The notes beneath the pieces were generated by a model. That model did no database searches. It was given only the letters and a program-made list of their open reading frames with translations, and was not told the origin of the DNA. A program made the position numbers and the translations under genes. Below are positions 54,432 to 63,658 of a stretch of 64,000 nt of DNA, piece by piece (position 1 is the stretch's first letter; the number at the start of each line of letters is the position of its first letter). This DNA is from Dyadobacter sp. CY261 (lineage in GTDB: Bacteria > Bacteroidota > Bacteroidia > Cytophagales > Spirosomataceae): contig NZ_JAKCPW010000009.1 of assembly GCF_021440085.1 (NCBI RefSeq), forward strand, positions 1 through 64,000, read 5' to 3'.

Positions 54432-55142
54432 TCAGGGTTGCCTCAAAGGCGCAATCTGCTCCGTTTTGCGGATGGTGTAACTGCTTTTCCCGATGTGGAG
54501 GCGGTATTGTTGCAAATCCACATCATACGCAATGCTGATCTTCTGCTGCTTTTCAGTCAGCTTGTCGGAGTATATTTCAAGAATGTCGGTGAAACGGTAA
54601 TGCGAGTGGTATTCCTTGCTTCGGACGATCGTCACGTCGATCATTCGCCGGTCTTGCAAAACCGGTTTAAACCCCTCCGTTTTCCAGCTCAGCATGGGCA
54701 CGCGAAAAACTTCATTGCGTTCGTCTACACGGATTTCCGATTTGTTGCCCGTCAATCCGCCCGTGAGTTTTGTGTTATTCCAAACAGTCCACACACCGAT
54801 GATCAGGATCGCCACGGACGCTGCGATAGCCATATACGACCAATTGCTCCATTGCAACTGCCGCTGTATGCCTTTCTTATTCTGCAAATACTCATTAACC
54901 TGACTTTCTTCCTTGCCGGTCGGCATCGCTTCCATTTCCGCATGAAAAGTCGCGAAGAGCTGCCGGAGATTCTCTTTTTCCGCCTGGCTGCTGATGAGGT
55001 TCCGCACGGCTTCCTGCGCTTCCACTTCCAGCCGGAAGTCGGCGTTGGCCGCCATTTCGTTTTCAAATGCGATTTTTTTCGCGGGGGAGAGCGTGTTTTC
55101 GAGGTAACGGTCGATGCGCTCGGTTCTGTCTTCGTTTTCCAT
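54432..55142 (-). CDS. Membrane anti-sigma-like protein
   Basis: The 236 residues start with a charged helical N-terminus (ENEDRTERIDRYLENTLSPAKKIAFENEMAANADFRLEVE) typical of anti-sigma factors of Bacteroidota. One membrane helix follows (SYMAIAASVAILIIGVWTVW, about 102-121), then a beta-rich periplasmic part. It begins four bases after the sigma factor stop. It should hold the sigma factor at the membrane until a signal releases it. No zinc-binding HxxxCxxC motif is visible. Confidence 0.8.
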   Translation of the reverse strand: MENEDRTERIDRYLENTLSPAKKIAFENEMAANADFRLEVEAQEAVRNLISSQAEKENLRQLFATFHAEMEAMPTGKEESQVNEYLQNKKGIQRQLQWSNWSYMAIAASVAILIIGVWTVWNNTKLTGGLTGNKSEIRVDERNEVFRVPMLSWKTEGFKPVLQDRRMIDVTIVRSKEYHSHYRFTDILEIYSDKLTEKQQKISIAYDVDLQQYRLHIGKSSYTIRKTEQIAPLRQP

Positions 55143-55146
55143 CTGG

Positions 55147-55713
55147 TCAGCTGTAATGTTGTTTCAGCACATTTTTTCCCAGAAACCGCGCTTTGTCCAT
55201 ACACTTGTTCTTCTGACTTTTGGCAGAATTCTCGTCCGCAAAACCGAGCTTCGAAGCGATCTGGGTCATCGTCAGCTTTTCGTAATAGAAGGCTTTCAGC
55301 AACATCATGCACTTTTCACCGATCTGCCCGAGCACTTTTTCAAGCGCCTGGAGGTAAGGTGAGCTGTCGTCCTCCTCGATCACCGCCGTTTCCAGATCGT
55401 CGCCATAACCCGCCTGCATCATTTTCCCTTTCTGCCGTAACCGGTCGATCCATTTGTAATAGCAAACCGAATACAAATAGGTGGAAAGCCTGCTGCCCAA
55501 TTGATCCAGCCGACCACGCCTGATCTGTAAAACCACCTCCGTCATGCAATCCTGGTACACGTCGCGTGCGTCGTCGTCGCTTCCGCTGTTTTTCAGGACC
55601 AGGTGCAGGATTTTCCCATAGTTATCCTTATAAAAAAGCCCAAGAGCCTTTTCATTGCCACTTTTGATAGCCTGGATCAATGGAAAATCCGGAGAACCGA
55701 TTTCTGTTATCAT
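55147..55713 (-). CDS. ECF-type RNA polymerase sigma factor
   Basis: The 188 residues contain region 2 (FYKDNYGKILHLVLKNSGSDDDARDVYQDCMTEVVLQIRRG, then STYLYSVCYYKWIDRLRQKGK) and region 4 (CMMLLKAFYYEKLTMTQIASKLGFADENSAKSQKNKCMDKAR). It is the first gene of the eight-gene minus-strand run and is followed directly by its presumed anti-sigma factor. It probably drives this operon or other envelope genes; its target promoter cannot be read from this window. Confidence 0.88.
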   Translation of the reverse strand: MITEIGSPDFPLIQAIKSGNEKALGLFYKDNYGKILHLVLKNSGSDDDARDVYQDCMTEVVLQIRRGRLDQLGSRLSTYLYSVCYYKWIDRLRQKGKMMQAGYGDDLETAVIEEDDSSPYLQALEKVLGQIGEKCMMLLKAFYYEKLTMTQIASKLGFADENSAKSQKNKCMDKARFLGKNVLKQHYS

Positions 55714-55801
55714 GGGTAGGTCGTGAAGAAGAGGAAAACGTCACTATTGATTTAAAACTATTTTAGTCAAACAACCATAACACATTGATTATAAATAATT
55801 A

Positions 55802-55861
55802 AAGGACAATCTGATACAAAATCGGTTACAAAAAGTAACCTGTTTATATCGGATTGTCCTT
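55802..55861. other. Two-level stem-loop upstream of the sigma factor operon
   Basis: The outer arms aaggacaatctgata (55802-55816) and tatcggattgtcctt (55847-55861) pair over 15 bases with one G-T pair. An inner stem ggttac/gtaacc (55824-55829 / 55835-55840) closes a loop of five A. The structure is about 90 bases before the sigma start and could act in DNA or RNA. Confidence 0.75.
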
Positions 55862-55883
55862 CGTGCGAGGCTATGTAAATTTG
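55854..55883 (+). promoter_or_regulatory. Promoter-like pair on the plus strand with no gene behind it
   Basis: TTG at 55854-55856, 19 bases, and TAAATTTG at 55876-55883 match the Bacteroidota consensus. The -33 part lies in the right arm of the stem-loop. Transcription would run towards 56130 through a region without an open frame. Confidence 0.5.
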
Positions 55884-55926
55884 CCCGTCTTTGAAGTAAG
55901 GGTCAATACTTAGTTCTAACTATTTT

Positions 55927-56126
55927 TGAATGAGTGAATGACTGAATGAGTGAATGGTTCGCCTTGGAATGATGAATAGCAAGGGGCTGTCAAGTGTTGT
56001 CTGGCGTTGCGAGCTGTTTTATTGCTTATTTGAACAATACATAACTATTACTGACCTCCTGACTCATTCACTCATTCACTCATTCACTCATTCAGTCATT
56101 CAGTCATTTACTCATTCAGTCATTCA
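55927..56126. repeat. Mirrored 8-bp tandem repeats
   Basis: Four units of tgaatgag/tgaatgac lie at 55927-55957. Eight units of the complementary form (actcattc, agtcattc) lie at 56061-56126, ending three bases before the stop codon of the TonB receptor gene. The two blocks are inverted and could pair over about 30 bases around a 103-base spacer. Confidence 0.88.
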
Positions 56127-56129
56127 AAA

Positions 56130-58355
56130 TTAGATTTTAACGCCAAACGAAATCCCCAGGCTTCTGCCATCCGAACTCCACACACCCGCGCCGGGGTACA
56201 TGGTCGGGCGTTTGGTGAAGTATTGCTTGTCGGTGATGTTGTTCACGCCGAAACGTAGCTTGTAATTCTGACCGAGGTACAGGGTTGCATTCACGTCGAG
56301 GAGGCCGTATCCGTATACTTTTCCGATAGTACCATTTGCCGAGGGCTTTTCCGTGTTAAGCGGATTGGCGAAGTTGGAGCTTACGTAGCTGTATTGGGCG
56401 GTTACCGAAAGTTTCTTGTGCTGGAACTGAATACCATTTCTTGAAATCCAGGTCGGGACGCCTTCCACGCGGTTGCCGGCTACGCTTTTGTTTTCATTGT
56501 TTTGCACTGCGTTGCCACGGATATATTTGGCGTCGAAATAGGACGTCGCCGTGAAGAATGAAAGTTCGGTCTGTGCCTCCGCACCGTTGTACCGTTTGAA
56601 TGCGGTGTATTCCAAATATGCCTCCACGCCACGGGTTTTGCTGTCGCCGGTGGTAGTGCGGTACAGATAGGCATTGCCACTTGCATCCTTCATCGATACA
56701 GTTCCCATGCGGTTGTTGATCAGCACCTGGAACAGGCCGATGTCGTATTTCAACACGTCCTTAATATTCCCGTTGATGCCCGCTTCGAGGTTATAGCCGG
56801 TGGCATCTTTCAGGTTTTTATCAACTTGTTCCAAAACGGAGCCGGGGATAATGTCTTTAAAAACGACCGGGCGGTAAGCCTGCGAGAAGCCTGCATAAAG
56901 GCGGCCGTCGGTGCCGAGCTTGTATTGCGAGCTGATCCCGAATAGCGGGAAGCTATGCTTGATCGTGTTCGGCAAGTTCTGCGGATCGTAATAGGTGATC
57001 TTGCCGGTCATATCCGTGCTGCCTTTCTCGACACGGACGCCGGGCGAAAAGCTGAGGCGCGGGGTGATGAAAATGAGGTTTTCTACAAACAAAGCGATGT
57101 TATCGGTAGTCATGTACATATCACGGCCGAACTGCGGGTCGGTTACCGCCAGATCGAAATCGCTTCCGGTGGTGCCTTTGCCGAGCTGGCGGCGGCGAAG
57201 TTTGTTGTGCATATACTGAATGCCGCCAGAAACTACATTTCGGAAACCGAGGATATCGTACTGGTGCGTGAGCCGCAGTTCCGAAGTGAAACTCTTGAAA
57301 TTATCGATATCCACCTGGCGAGCGCGGTACGCATTCGTTACCCGGCTAATGGTATCCGGCACGTTGGCAAATGCATCGAACATTACACTGTTGCGTGCGC
57401 CGTAAACTCCAGAGTTCGTGAACTTGATTTGCGTATTCGGATTGACTTTCCAATCTATGACGATCGAAGGCACATAAATGTCCGGGTTGAAATAGTTGCG
57501 CGAGCGCGTCGACTGCCTCGGATCTTCGTTGAACATCGCGTCGGTCAGCGGGCCGGGGATTTGGTATACATATTCCGAACGGCCCAGCTCCGCTTTAATG
57601 CGGAACGATTTGCTGAATTCGTATATCAAACTCACATATTGCGATTCCGCATCGGATTTCGCATTCTTGCGGTAGCCGTTGGAATGGCGCTTCTGGTAAT
57701 AGCCCGAGTAAGTAAGCTTGCCGACTTTCCCGCCAATGGCATTATAAGAGCTGAAAAGCCCGAAAGAGCCTCCGGAGTTGATGGTTTCGAATGTGAATGC
57801 TTTGGTGGTATCAGGCCCTTTGGTCACGTAGTTGATCATCCCGCCAAACTGCGCACCGTATTGCAGTGACGAGGTCCCGCGCACAAGCTCTACACGCTGG
57901 ATCGATTCCATGGCGGGGCTGTAATGGCTTGCAGGATAGCCATACATGTCGGAGTTGGTGATAATGCCGTTCTGCCGGATGTTGTATTCCCAGGAGCGAT
58001 GTGGGTCAAGGCCACGGGTGGAGATGTTGACCTGATTGCCGCTGCCGTCCATATCGTAGACGAACACACCGGGGATTTTGGCAAAAATATGCCTTCCTGT
58101 CTTTTCGGCAATGTTGCCATTGACGCCGTCGACCTGAACCACTTCGCTCTTTTTACCGGCGGTGATGTAGGTATTGTGGACGTCGGGCATGCGTTCCGTG
58201 TGGATCGTATTTTTGCGTTCTCCTACCGTGACTTCGTTGAGGTCGAAGACTTTGTCATAGTCTTTCTTTTTGTCTGGATGATCGGTTTGCGCCTGAGCAC
58301 ATCGGATGCCCAAAAGTGTGCAGAGGAGGATGATTACTAGGTAGCGTTGTTTCAT
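56130..58355 (-). CDS. TonB-dependent outer-membrane receptor (FecA-like)
   Basis: The 741-residue protein has a signal peptide (cleavage near CAQAQ, residue 23) and a short lead with VFDLNEVTVGE that may serve as TonB box. The plug domain shows VNGNIAEKTGRHIFAKIPGVFVYDMDGSGNQVNISTRGLDP and VELVRGTSSLQYGAQFGGMINYVTK, followed by a 22-strand-type barrel ending SDGRSLGISFGVKI. The plug pattern resembles ferric-dicitrate/siderophore receptors. It lacks the N-terminal signalling domain, so it should not talk to a sigma factor directly. It is the last gene of the uptake locus. Confidence 0.9.
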   Translation of the reverse strand: MKQRYLVIILLCTLLGIRCAQAQTDHPDKKKDYDKVFDLNEVTVGERKNTIHTERMPDVHNTYITAGKKSEVVQVDGVNGNIAEKTGRHIFAKIPGVFVYDMDGSGNQVNISTRGLDPHRSWEYNIRQNGIITNSDMYGYPASHYSPAMESIQRVELVRGTSSLQYGAQFGGMINYVTKGPDTTKAFTFETINSGGSFGLFSSYNAIGGKVGKLTYSGYYQKRHSNGYRKNAKSDAESQYVSLIYEFSKSFRIKAELGRSEYVYQIPGPLTDAMFNEDPRQSTRSRNYFNPDIYVPSIVIDWKVNPNTQIKFTNSGVYGARNSVMFDAFANVPDTISRVTNAYRARQVDIDNFKSFTSELRLTHQYDILGFRNVVSGGIQYMHNKLRRRQLGKGTTGSDFDLAVTDPQFGRDMYMTTDNIALFVENLIFITPRLSFSPGVRVEKGSTDMTGKITYYDPQNLPNTIKHSFPLFGISSQYKLGTDGRLYAGFSQAYRPVVFKDIIPGSVLEQVDKNLKDATGYNLEAGINGNIKDVLKYDIGLFQVLINNRMGTVSMKDASGNAYLYRTTTGDSKTRGVEAYLEYTAFKRYNGAEAQTELSFFTATSYFDAKYIRGNAVQNNENKSVAGNRVEGVPTWISRNGIQFQHKKLSVTAQYSYVSSNFANPLNTEKPSANGTIGKVYGYGLLDVNATLYLGQNYKLRFGVNNITDKQYFTKRPTMYPGAGVWSSDGRSLGISFGVKI

Positions 58356-58422
58356 TGCAAGCGTTTACATTGGGGTCTTTCAAATGCCACAAAGGCTCCG
58401 CAATTGCGGGCATTAACTGATA

Positions 58423-59565
58423 CTAATATTGCTCCGTGGACGGATGAAAAGTACGCCAACTGTGCCAAAACTCCTGGTAAGCGTTGATGCGTTTCAGATC
58501 GTTACCAGTTCCGGTGAGGCGTTTGCCAAGAAGGTTGTAGGAACCTTTTTCAGTGAAAATGGTGTCGTTTTTCAGGGTAAATGGTTGACTAATTTCCTTA
58601 TCGAATGCGAAGAAGCTATTGTTGTCGGCACTGATCACCAATGCAACCGGTGTTGCTCCTACCTGGTTGTTGATGATGCGTTCTTTTTTGAGCCGGTTCC
58701 AGTCGAATGCTTTGGCGCCGCCGCCTGCCTGGATGCCTACTACCCAGGATTTGTCTTTCCAGGATAATGTGTCGGTACGGGTCAATGCCGATTTCCCGCG
58801 ACCGGATTCATAGCGGCTCATGGAATCGTATTTAGCCTGATACACCGGATCTGGCTGCATTACTTTGCTGTTTGGATGCAATTTCAGCCATTGGCTCAGC
58901 GAGGTTTGGGTGCTGGCGAGCTCGGGGAGCATTTTACCTTTCAATGGGCCCGCGATCGCTTCTCCATTCGCTTGTCGCCACCAGCTTCCGGTTTCCTCGT
59001 CTTCAAACATGGCATTGAAATGGTCCATTCCAACCAACCTGAAAACTTCCGGTTTGCCATCTACGTTCGGCTCAAAAACCCGGCCTGTGCGACATACGGT
59101 GCAATAAGTAACCATAATGGGTTTGCCACCGAGCATGTCGCGTACCTGGTGATGATAGCCTATATATTGGATCGGGTAAGCCTTCGCCTCGCCATTCGCC
59201 TCCACGCCGATCACCAGCCTGTCCATATCCACTTTGTTGGTCGCCGCATCGTGCTGGATCACCTGTGAAGGTTGGTAGAACATCGTATCCGCGGCCATTT
59301 CGTAGTTTGTAGCATAAGTAATGCCTGCCGCGAGCAGCAGGAAAATAGCTGGCAACCATTTCAATTTACCTGAAAATACTGAAAGTGAACCAGCAAGGAT
59401 CATCGCCCAGAACAAAATCCTCAACGGCCAGCGCCAGGTATGCAGGAGATAAGCGACATCGATGCTATTCATCCGCTGGCTGCCCGGCATGGGCATGATA
59501 AAATAGACTTTCGCGATTTCGTAAAGGATGATGCCGATAATGCCTAAGTAGAAGAGTTTTCTCAT
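58423..59565 (-). CDS. DUF3179 domain membrane protein
   Basis: From the Met at 59565 the product has 380 residues with three to four membrane helices in the first about 100, then a soluble DUF3179 domain. Conserved family segments are YPIQYIGYHHQVRDMLGG, VTYCTVCRTGRVFEP (CxxC), FRLVGMDHFNAMFEDEETGSWWRQ and NGEAIAGPLKG. The domain's function is not known; the CxxC and histidines could bind metal or act in redox. The frame to 59718 adds 51 residues with no support. It lies 76 bases after the MFS gene. Confidence 0.85.
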   Translation of the reverse strand: MRKLFYLGIIGIILYEIAKVYFIMPMPGSQRMNSIDVAYLLHTWRWPLRILFWAMILAGSLSVFSGKLKWLPAIFLLLAAGITYATNYEMAADTMFYQPSQVIQHDAATNKVDMDRLVIGVEANGEAKAYPIQYIGYHHQVRDMLGGKPIMVTYCTVCRTGRVFEPNVDGKPEVFRLVGMDHFNAMFEDEETGSWWRQANGEAIAGPLKGKMLPELASTQTSLSQWLKLHPNSKVMQPDPVYQAKYDSMSRYESGRGKSALTRTDTLSWKDKSWVVGIQAGGGAKAFDWNRLKKERIINNQVGATPVALVISADNNSFFAFDKEISQPFTLKNDTIFTEKGSYNLLGKRLTGTGNDLKRINAYQEFWHSWRTFHPSTEQY

Positions 59566-59641
59566 AATAAAGAAATGGGTCCGCCAGGCGGCGAACCCGT
59601 TTGCCAAATATATTAACCTATGATAATACGCAAAACTAAAC

Positions 59642-60859
59642 TCATTTGCTTCTGAATGTGACCAATAGTGCGATCGCAAAAGGCAGCGAGAACACCAGCA
59701 GGGCATTCCCGAACCCACCCAGCACAGTCACCAGCGAGCCAATAAAAAACACCGCCGTCGCGGTAAAGAACCGACCGACATTAAAACAAAAACCTGTGGC
59801 CGTGCCCCGCACCACCACAGGAAACAGCTCCGGGATGTAGCTGGACAATGCGCCCTGGCTGATCCCGAAACAGAATGCGAGCATTGCCGTTTCAATGTAA
59901 ATGATATTGGAAAATGCCTGGTTTGTCACGAACAGTATACCGCACATGACCACGCAGGTAGCGAATGTCGCCATCAATGTATTTCTCTTGCCGAAACGGT
60001 TGATCAGGATTCCCGATAAAACGCCACCCGTAATACCGCCCATACCAAGCAGGATCATCAGCAAACCACGCTCCTTCTGGCCGTCCTGCCCGCTTACGAG
60101 CAACGTCTGCGCCCAGGTAGGAAGCCACGAGAATATCCCCCAAAGCCCGATAAGCACCGCACCGAAAATCAATGAGCCTCTGATTAAATTGGGCCTGTTT
60201 TGAGCATTAAAAATACTTTGCTGATTATTCCTGACTTCCCTGATGCCCTTCCACCGGTCAGATTCAGGCAAAAACAAGAAAATCAGCAAGGCTGCCACGA
60301 GCGGGATCAAGCCTATGCCGAATGCCGTGCGCCAGTCCGAGAATAGCAGGTTCAAACTGCCGGTAGTTACAATCCCGATCGGAAAGCAAACCGCCAGCAC
60401 GCCCAGGATCACAGCCCGGCCACGCTCGTCCCAAATTTCAGAAATGTAGACTGTCGTGATCAGCAACACACCACCTACACCCATTCCGGCTGTGAAACGG
60501 ATAGCAAGCAGTGAATACCAGTCGGGAATGATCGTCACGAGGCAGGTCGACAAACCATACAATGCCGTCACGAGTGTCAGAGACTTTTTCCGGCCAATAC
60601 GGTCGCTGACGATACCGAACAGCAGCCCGCCGCACATCCAGCCATACAGGTAAATAGCGCTCACATAAGCCCCAATTTCGCCAAGCTCCGCCTGCGTCAC
60701 AGCCGATCCTTTCAACTCAGGGATCGCCACCGGCAGGTACACCGACATCAGCGTCGACACTGTTCCGCTCAGCGTGTAAGCCACCACGCAAAGCGCGAAT
60801 GCAAGCCATTTCCGACTGACGTTGATAGGTTCTACGCGGGTTATTTCTAATGTTTCCAT
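59642..60859 (-). CDS. Major facilitator superfamily transporter
   Basis: The 405 residues contain twelve hydrophobic segments. MFS signatures are visible in loop 2-3 (FGIVSDRIGRKKSLTLV) and the related loop 8-9 (GILINRFGKRNTLMATF), with VGGVLLITTVYISEIWDERGR after helix 4. This resembles the sugar/organic-acid (SP or AAHS) groups; substrate unknown. It starts five bases after the TonB receptor gene at 60865, so the outer- and inner-membrane transporters are probably made together. Confidence 0.9.
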   Translation of the reverse strand: METLEITRVEPINVSRKWLAFALCVVAYTLSGTVSTLMSVYLPVAIPELKGSAVTQAELGEIGAYVSAIYLYGWMCGGLLFGIVSDRIGRKKSLTLVTALYGLSTCLVTIIPDWYSLLAIRFTAGMGVGGVLLITTVYISEIWDERGRAVILGVLAVCFPIGIVTTGSLNLLFSDWRTAFGIGLIPLVAALLIFLFLPESDRWKGIREVRNNQQSIFNAQNRPNLIRGSLIFGAVLIGLWGIFSWLPTWAQTLLVSGQDGQKERGLLMILLGMGGITGGVLSGILINRFGKRNTLMATFATCVVMCGILFVTNQAFSNIIYIETAMLAFCFGISQGALSSYIPELFPVVVRGTATGFCFNVGRFFTATAVFFIGSLVTVLGGFGNALLVFSLPFAIALLVTFRSK

Positions 60860-60864
60860 AAATT

Positions 60865-63636
60865 TTAGCGGAATATTTCGTCAAAATTCAGACTTACATA
60901 ATATAACCCTCCAACTGCCGGCGAGCCGTAAGCCTGCACGATGTATTTGTTGGTGATATTGGAACCACCCAGCTTCACCACCGTTTTCAGGCTGGGAATG
61001 CGGTAGCTAACCTGAGCGTCCAGCAAACTGTATGCATTCACTTTGCCCGGGCGCATTTCGGTGAATGTGCCGTACCAGTCGAACGCCTGCTGCCAATGCC
61101 ACGCCACGTTGAACCCGATGCGGTCGGTCAGGCGCGCATTGCCAAATAGGAGGTTCGTTTTCCATTTCGGCGTGTTGAATGCCGGAATATTGTTCGCATC
61201 AGCATCGCCGATGTTAAAATCAATCCAGGTCGCATTGGCTGTTACCTTGTAGTTTTTAGGTAAAGAGTAAGTCAAGCCGGCGGTTACACCTTGTATCGAC
61301 ACTTCATCTTTGGCATTGGTATACAACTGATACAACTGCCTGCCCGGACCCAGCAACTCCATTGCAGCCGCCTGGTTTACAGACCCATCCGCTGCCAGAA
61401 TATTCGATGGTGCAGCCGCCACTACGGTATTGATCATAAAGTCGGTATACTGGCTATAATAGTAATTAACATCCACCAGCAATTGCTTAGCTATCAAACC
61501 CTTATAACCCACCTCATAGCTTTTCACTTTCTCCGACTTGATATACGGCACATTGGATTTGACCAGCCGCTGTTTATTATTAGCCACAGCTTGCGGGAAT
61601 GGGATCCCTTTCGCCATATCGGCACTGAATGCCGAGGCAAATTCGGAGAACGACGCAATCGTCACCGAATTCGAATAGGCATTCAAACCTACCGAATTGA
61701 CAGGGGCGCCTCCGAGGATAATGATCGGGCCCACATTCAGCTTGATGTATTGGTCACCAATTGTCGGGTTACGGAAGCCGGTCTGGTACGAAGCACGAAA
61801 ATGGTGGTTTTCATTAGGCGAAAAAACAGCCGATGCACGCGGTGTAAAGCGGCCATCGAAGTTCTCATTCTTATCATAACGGCCCGAAACCGTCAGTTTT
61901 AAATGATCTTTCCAAAGCGATTTGGAAGCCTGTGCAAACACACCATATTCTTCATTTGTAAGATCTTTGTCCTTATCATCGAACAGTGTCCCGCCCGTGT
62001 TCAGGTAATATTTCCGATAGTTGCCGCCCACCTGGAAATTGACCACTTTAAGTAGCGAACTAAAATCGTACATTCCTTCCACATGGCGCAAGCTGCATTG
62101 GCTGAGAATGCCCGCACCGGCCAAGCCACGCGTTTTGATCAACTGTTCCCTGGCCATATCGAACGCCTGAGAGCCGGGGGCGACCCTCCCCTCGTCCGCG
62201 AATGTGCGCGCCGCTGTATGGCTTTGTTGCGTTACGCCTGTGATTGCACCCGTATAAGCTGCCGCATACCTTGCAAACCAGGTCGAATCAGCCTTATTAG
62301 GCGCTACGGTGTTACCTGCGAGGTCTTTTACCCAGGTCCGGTTGATCTGCTGGCCTAATGCACGGGTATTGTAGGAATTGGTCGAATATTCGTGGTTCGT
62401 ATAGGCACGTACGTAAAAATTGCTGCCGCGTAATTCCAAACGGTGTTGTACAAATTTGAAATCATTGATCACAAACCGGTTGCTACCTGTATACTGCGCT
62501 GTCCCCTGGTTGTAATTGCCCTGATAAATGGCTTCCAGCTTATCAGTAATGCGATAATGCAACGCAGCATTCAGTTTGAGGCTGTAAACACCGTAGGTAG
62601 CGAGGTCTTTCTCCTCATAACCCGTGCGCGAAACCCGGCCAATGTTCGGCAATGTCTGAGCCACTTCGTCCCCGTAAATGTTCAGCGCATTGCGGGCCGG
62701 ATTGTTAGGCCCACGGTTTTCCGGGTTCGTATTGGGGTCAATGTCGGTGTAATCGTTCGCATACCAGTCGGTTCCTTTCAGATAAGCGGCATTGACTTTG
62801 AATGCGAACTTGTTATTGAATGCTTTGGCGTAACGAACAGCCAGGTCGTAAAGCGGCTTGGCGCCAAGATCCGTACCGTCGCCGATATGGTTTACACCAA
62901 ACTTCGTTTGCGCACTCAGGCCCTGGTATTCAAATGGGTTTTTGGTACGTGTATTGAGCATTCCGTTGAAAGCGATCGGCCCATACAAGGCCGAAGCCGC
63001 ACCGGGGATCAGCTCTGCACTTTCCACATCGATATCGTGTGGGCCAAAGAGGTTACCCATCGCAAAACCAAGCCCGGAAGGCTGGTTATCGACGCCGTCC
63101 ACCAATTGCAAAAAGCGGCTGTTGCCCGTTGTGTTAAATCCACGGGTGTTGATTTGTTTGTAAGTCAAACTGCTCGTCACCATATCGAGCGATTTAAGGT
63201 TTACCAAACCATCATAAAAATTGGCCGAAGGCGTCTGCTGAATAGCACGGATATCCATTTTTTCGATGCTCACCGGCGATCGCAGGATGCTTTCTTCCAC
63301 ACGGGAAGCGGTTACTACCACCTGGTTCAATTCCTCAATGGCAGGCACCAGGTTGATCCGCAAACTTTCTGACGCTGTTACCTCTTTTTCCTGCCGCGCA
63401 TAGCCCACCAATGAGATGATCAACGTCGCAGGGGGATTGGTTTTCAGTTCAAAATAACCTTCCGCATTGGTCATGGTGCCGGTATTCTTGCCCTTTACAG
63501 AAACCGAGACGCCGGAAACAGGCTTTTGGGAGTCATTATCAAATATATGACCCGAAATTTTGGTTGTCTGTGCTTCGGCCGTCTGCGTGAAACACAGGTT
63601 CATGATGAGGAGGAAAATGAGTAAAGGTTTTTTCAT
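60865..63636 (-). CDS. TonB-dependent receptor with carboxypeptidase-regulatory-like domain
   Basis: The 923-residue receptor has a signal peptide (cleavage near AEAQ, residue 23). A carboxypeptidase-regulatory-like domain covers about 27-110 (ISGHIFDNDSQKPVSGVSVSVKGKNTGT). The plug shows LNQVVVTASRVEESILRSPVSIEKMD and VDGVDNQPSGLGF, and a long barrel follows. It lacks a partner SusD-like gene, so it is not a Sus-type pair. It should import a small ligand that the MFS protein then moves inward. Confidence 0.9.
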   Translation of the reverse strand: MKKPLLIFLLIMNLCFTQTAEAQTTKISGHIFDNDSQKPVSGVSVSVKGKNTGTMTNAEGYFELKTNPPATLIISLVGYARQEKEVTASESLRINLVPAIEELNQVVVTASRVEESILRSPVSIEKMDIRAIQQTPSANFYDGLVNLKSLDMVTSSLTYKQINTRGFNTTGNSRFLQLVDGVDNQPSGLGFAMGNLFGPHDIDVESAELIPGAASALYGPIAFNGMLNTRTKNPFEYQGLSAQTKFGVNHIGDGTDLGAKPLYDLAVRYAKAFNNKFAFKVNAAYLKGTDWYANDYTDIDPNTNPENRGPNNPARNALNIYGDEVAQTLPNIGRVSRTGYEEKDLATYGVYSLKLNAALHYRITDKLEAIYQGNYNQGTAQYTGSNRFVINDFKFVQHRLELRGSNFYVRAYTNHEYSTNSYNTRALGQQINRTWVKDLAGNTVAPNKADSTWFARYAAAYTGAITGVTQQSHTAARTFADEGRVAPGSQAFDMAREQLIKTRGLAGAGILSQCSLRHVEGMYDFSSLLKVVNFQVGGNYRKYYLNTGGTLFDDKDKDLTNEEYGVFAQASKSLWKDHLKLTVSGRYDKNENFDGRFTPRASAVFSPNENHHFRASYQTGFRNPTIGDQYIKLNVGPIIILGGAPVNSVGLNAYSNSVTIASFSEFASAFSADMAKGIPFPQAVANNKQRLVKSNVPYIKSEKVKSYEVGYKGLIAKQLLVDVNYYYSQYTDFMINTVVAAAPSNILAADGSVNQAAAMELLGPGRQLYQLYTNAKDEVSIQGVTAGLTYSLPKNYKVTANATWIDFNIGDADANNIPAFNTPKWKTNLLFGNARLTDRIGFNVAWHWQQAFDWYGTFTEMRPGKVNAYSLLDAQVSYRIPSLKTVVKLGGSNITNKYIVQAYGSPAVGGLYYVSLNFDEIFR

Positions 63637-63658
63637 ACAGTTCGATTCAATTGTCAGG

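Larger units (their letters stand above)
55714..56129. other. 416-bp non-coding region upstream of the signalling operon
   Basis: No open frame of gene quality is visible. The stretch holds the 60-base stem-loop (55802-55861), a plus-strand promoter-like pair (55854-55883) and mirrored 8-base repeats (55927-56126). The minus-strand promoter of the sigma factor must lie between 55714 and about 55850, but I found no TAnnTTTG match there. That would fit use of an alternative sigma factor. Confidence 0.8.

Noticed and set aside
55802-55861. Stem-loop as an intrinsic terminator
   Set aside because: No proper T-run follows on the plus strand and the minus-strand side is only AT-rich; no gene ends nearby in the right direction.
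56955-57869. 304-residue plus-strand frame
   Set aside because: It lies wholly opposite the TonB receptor gene and shows no protein family or signal; it is a shadow frame.
55147-58355. Fec-type sigma/anti-sigma/receptor system
   Set aside because: The receptor lacks the N-terminal signalling domain, is separated by 416 non-coding bases, and the sigma/anti-sigma pair leads a different operon.
60865-63636. SusC of a polysaccharide utilisation locus
   Set aside because: No SusD-like gene or glycosidase is adjacent; the neighbour is an MFS carrier.
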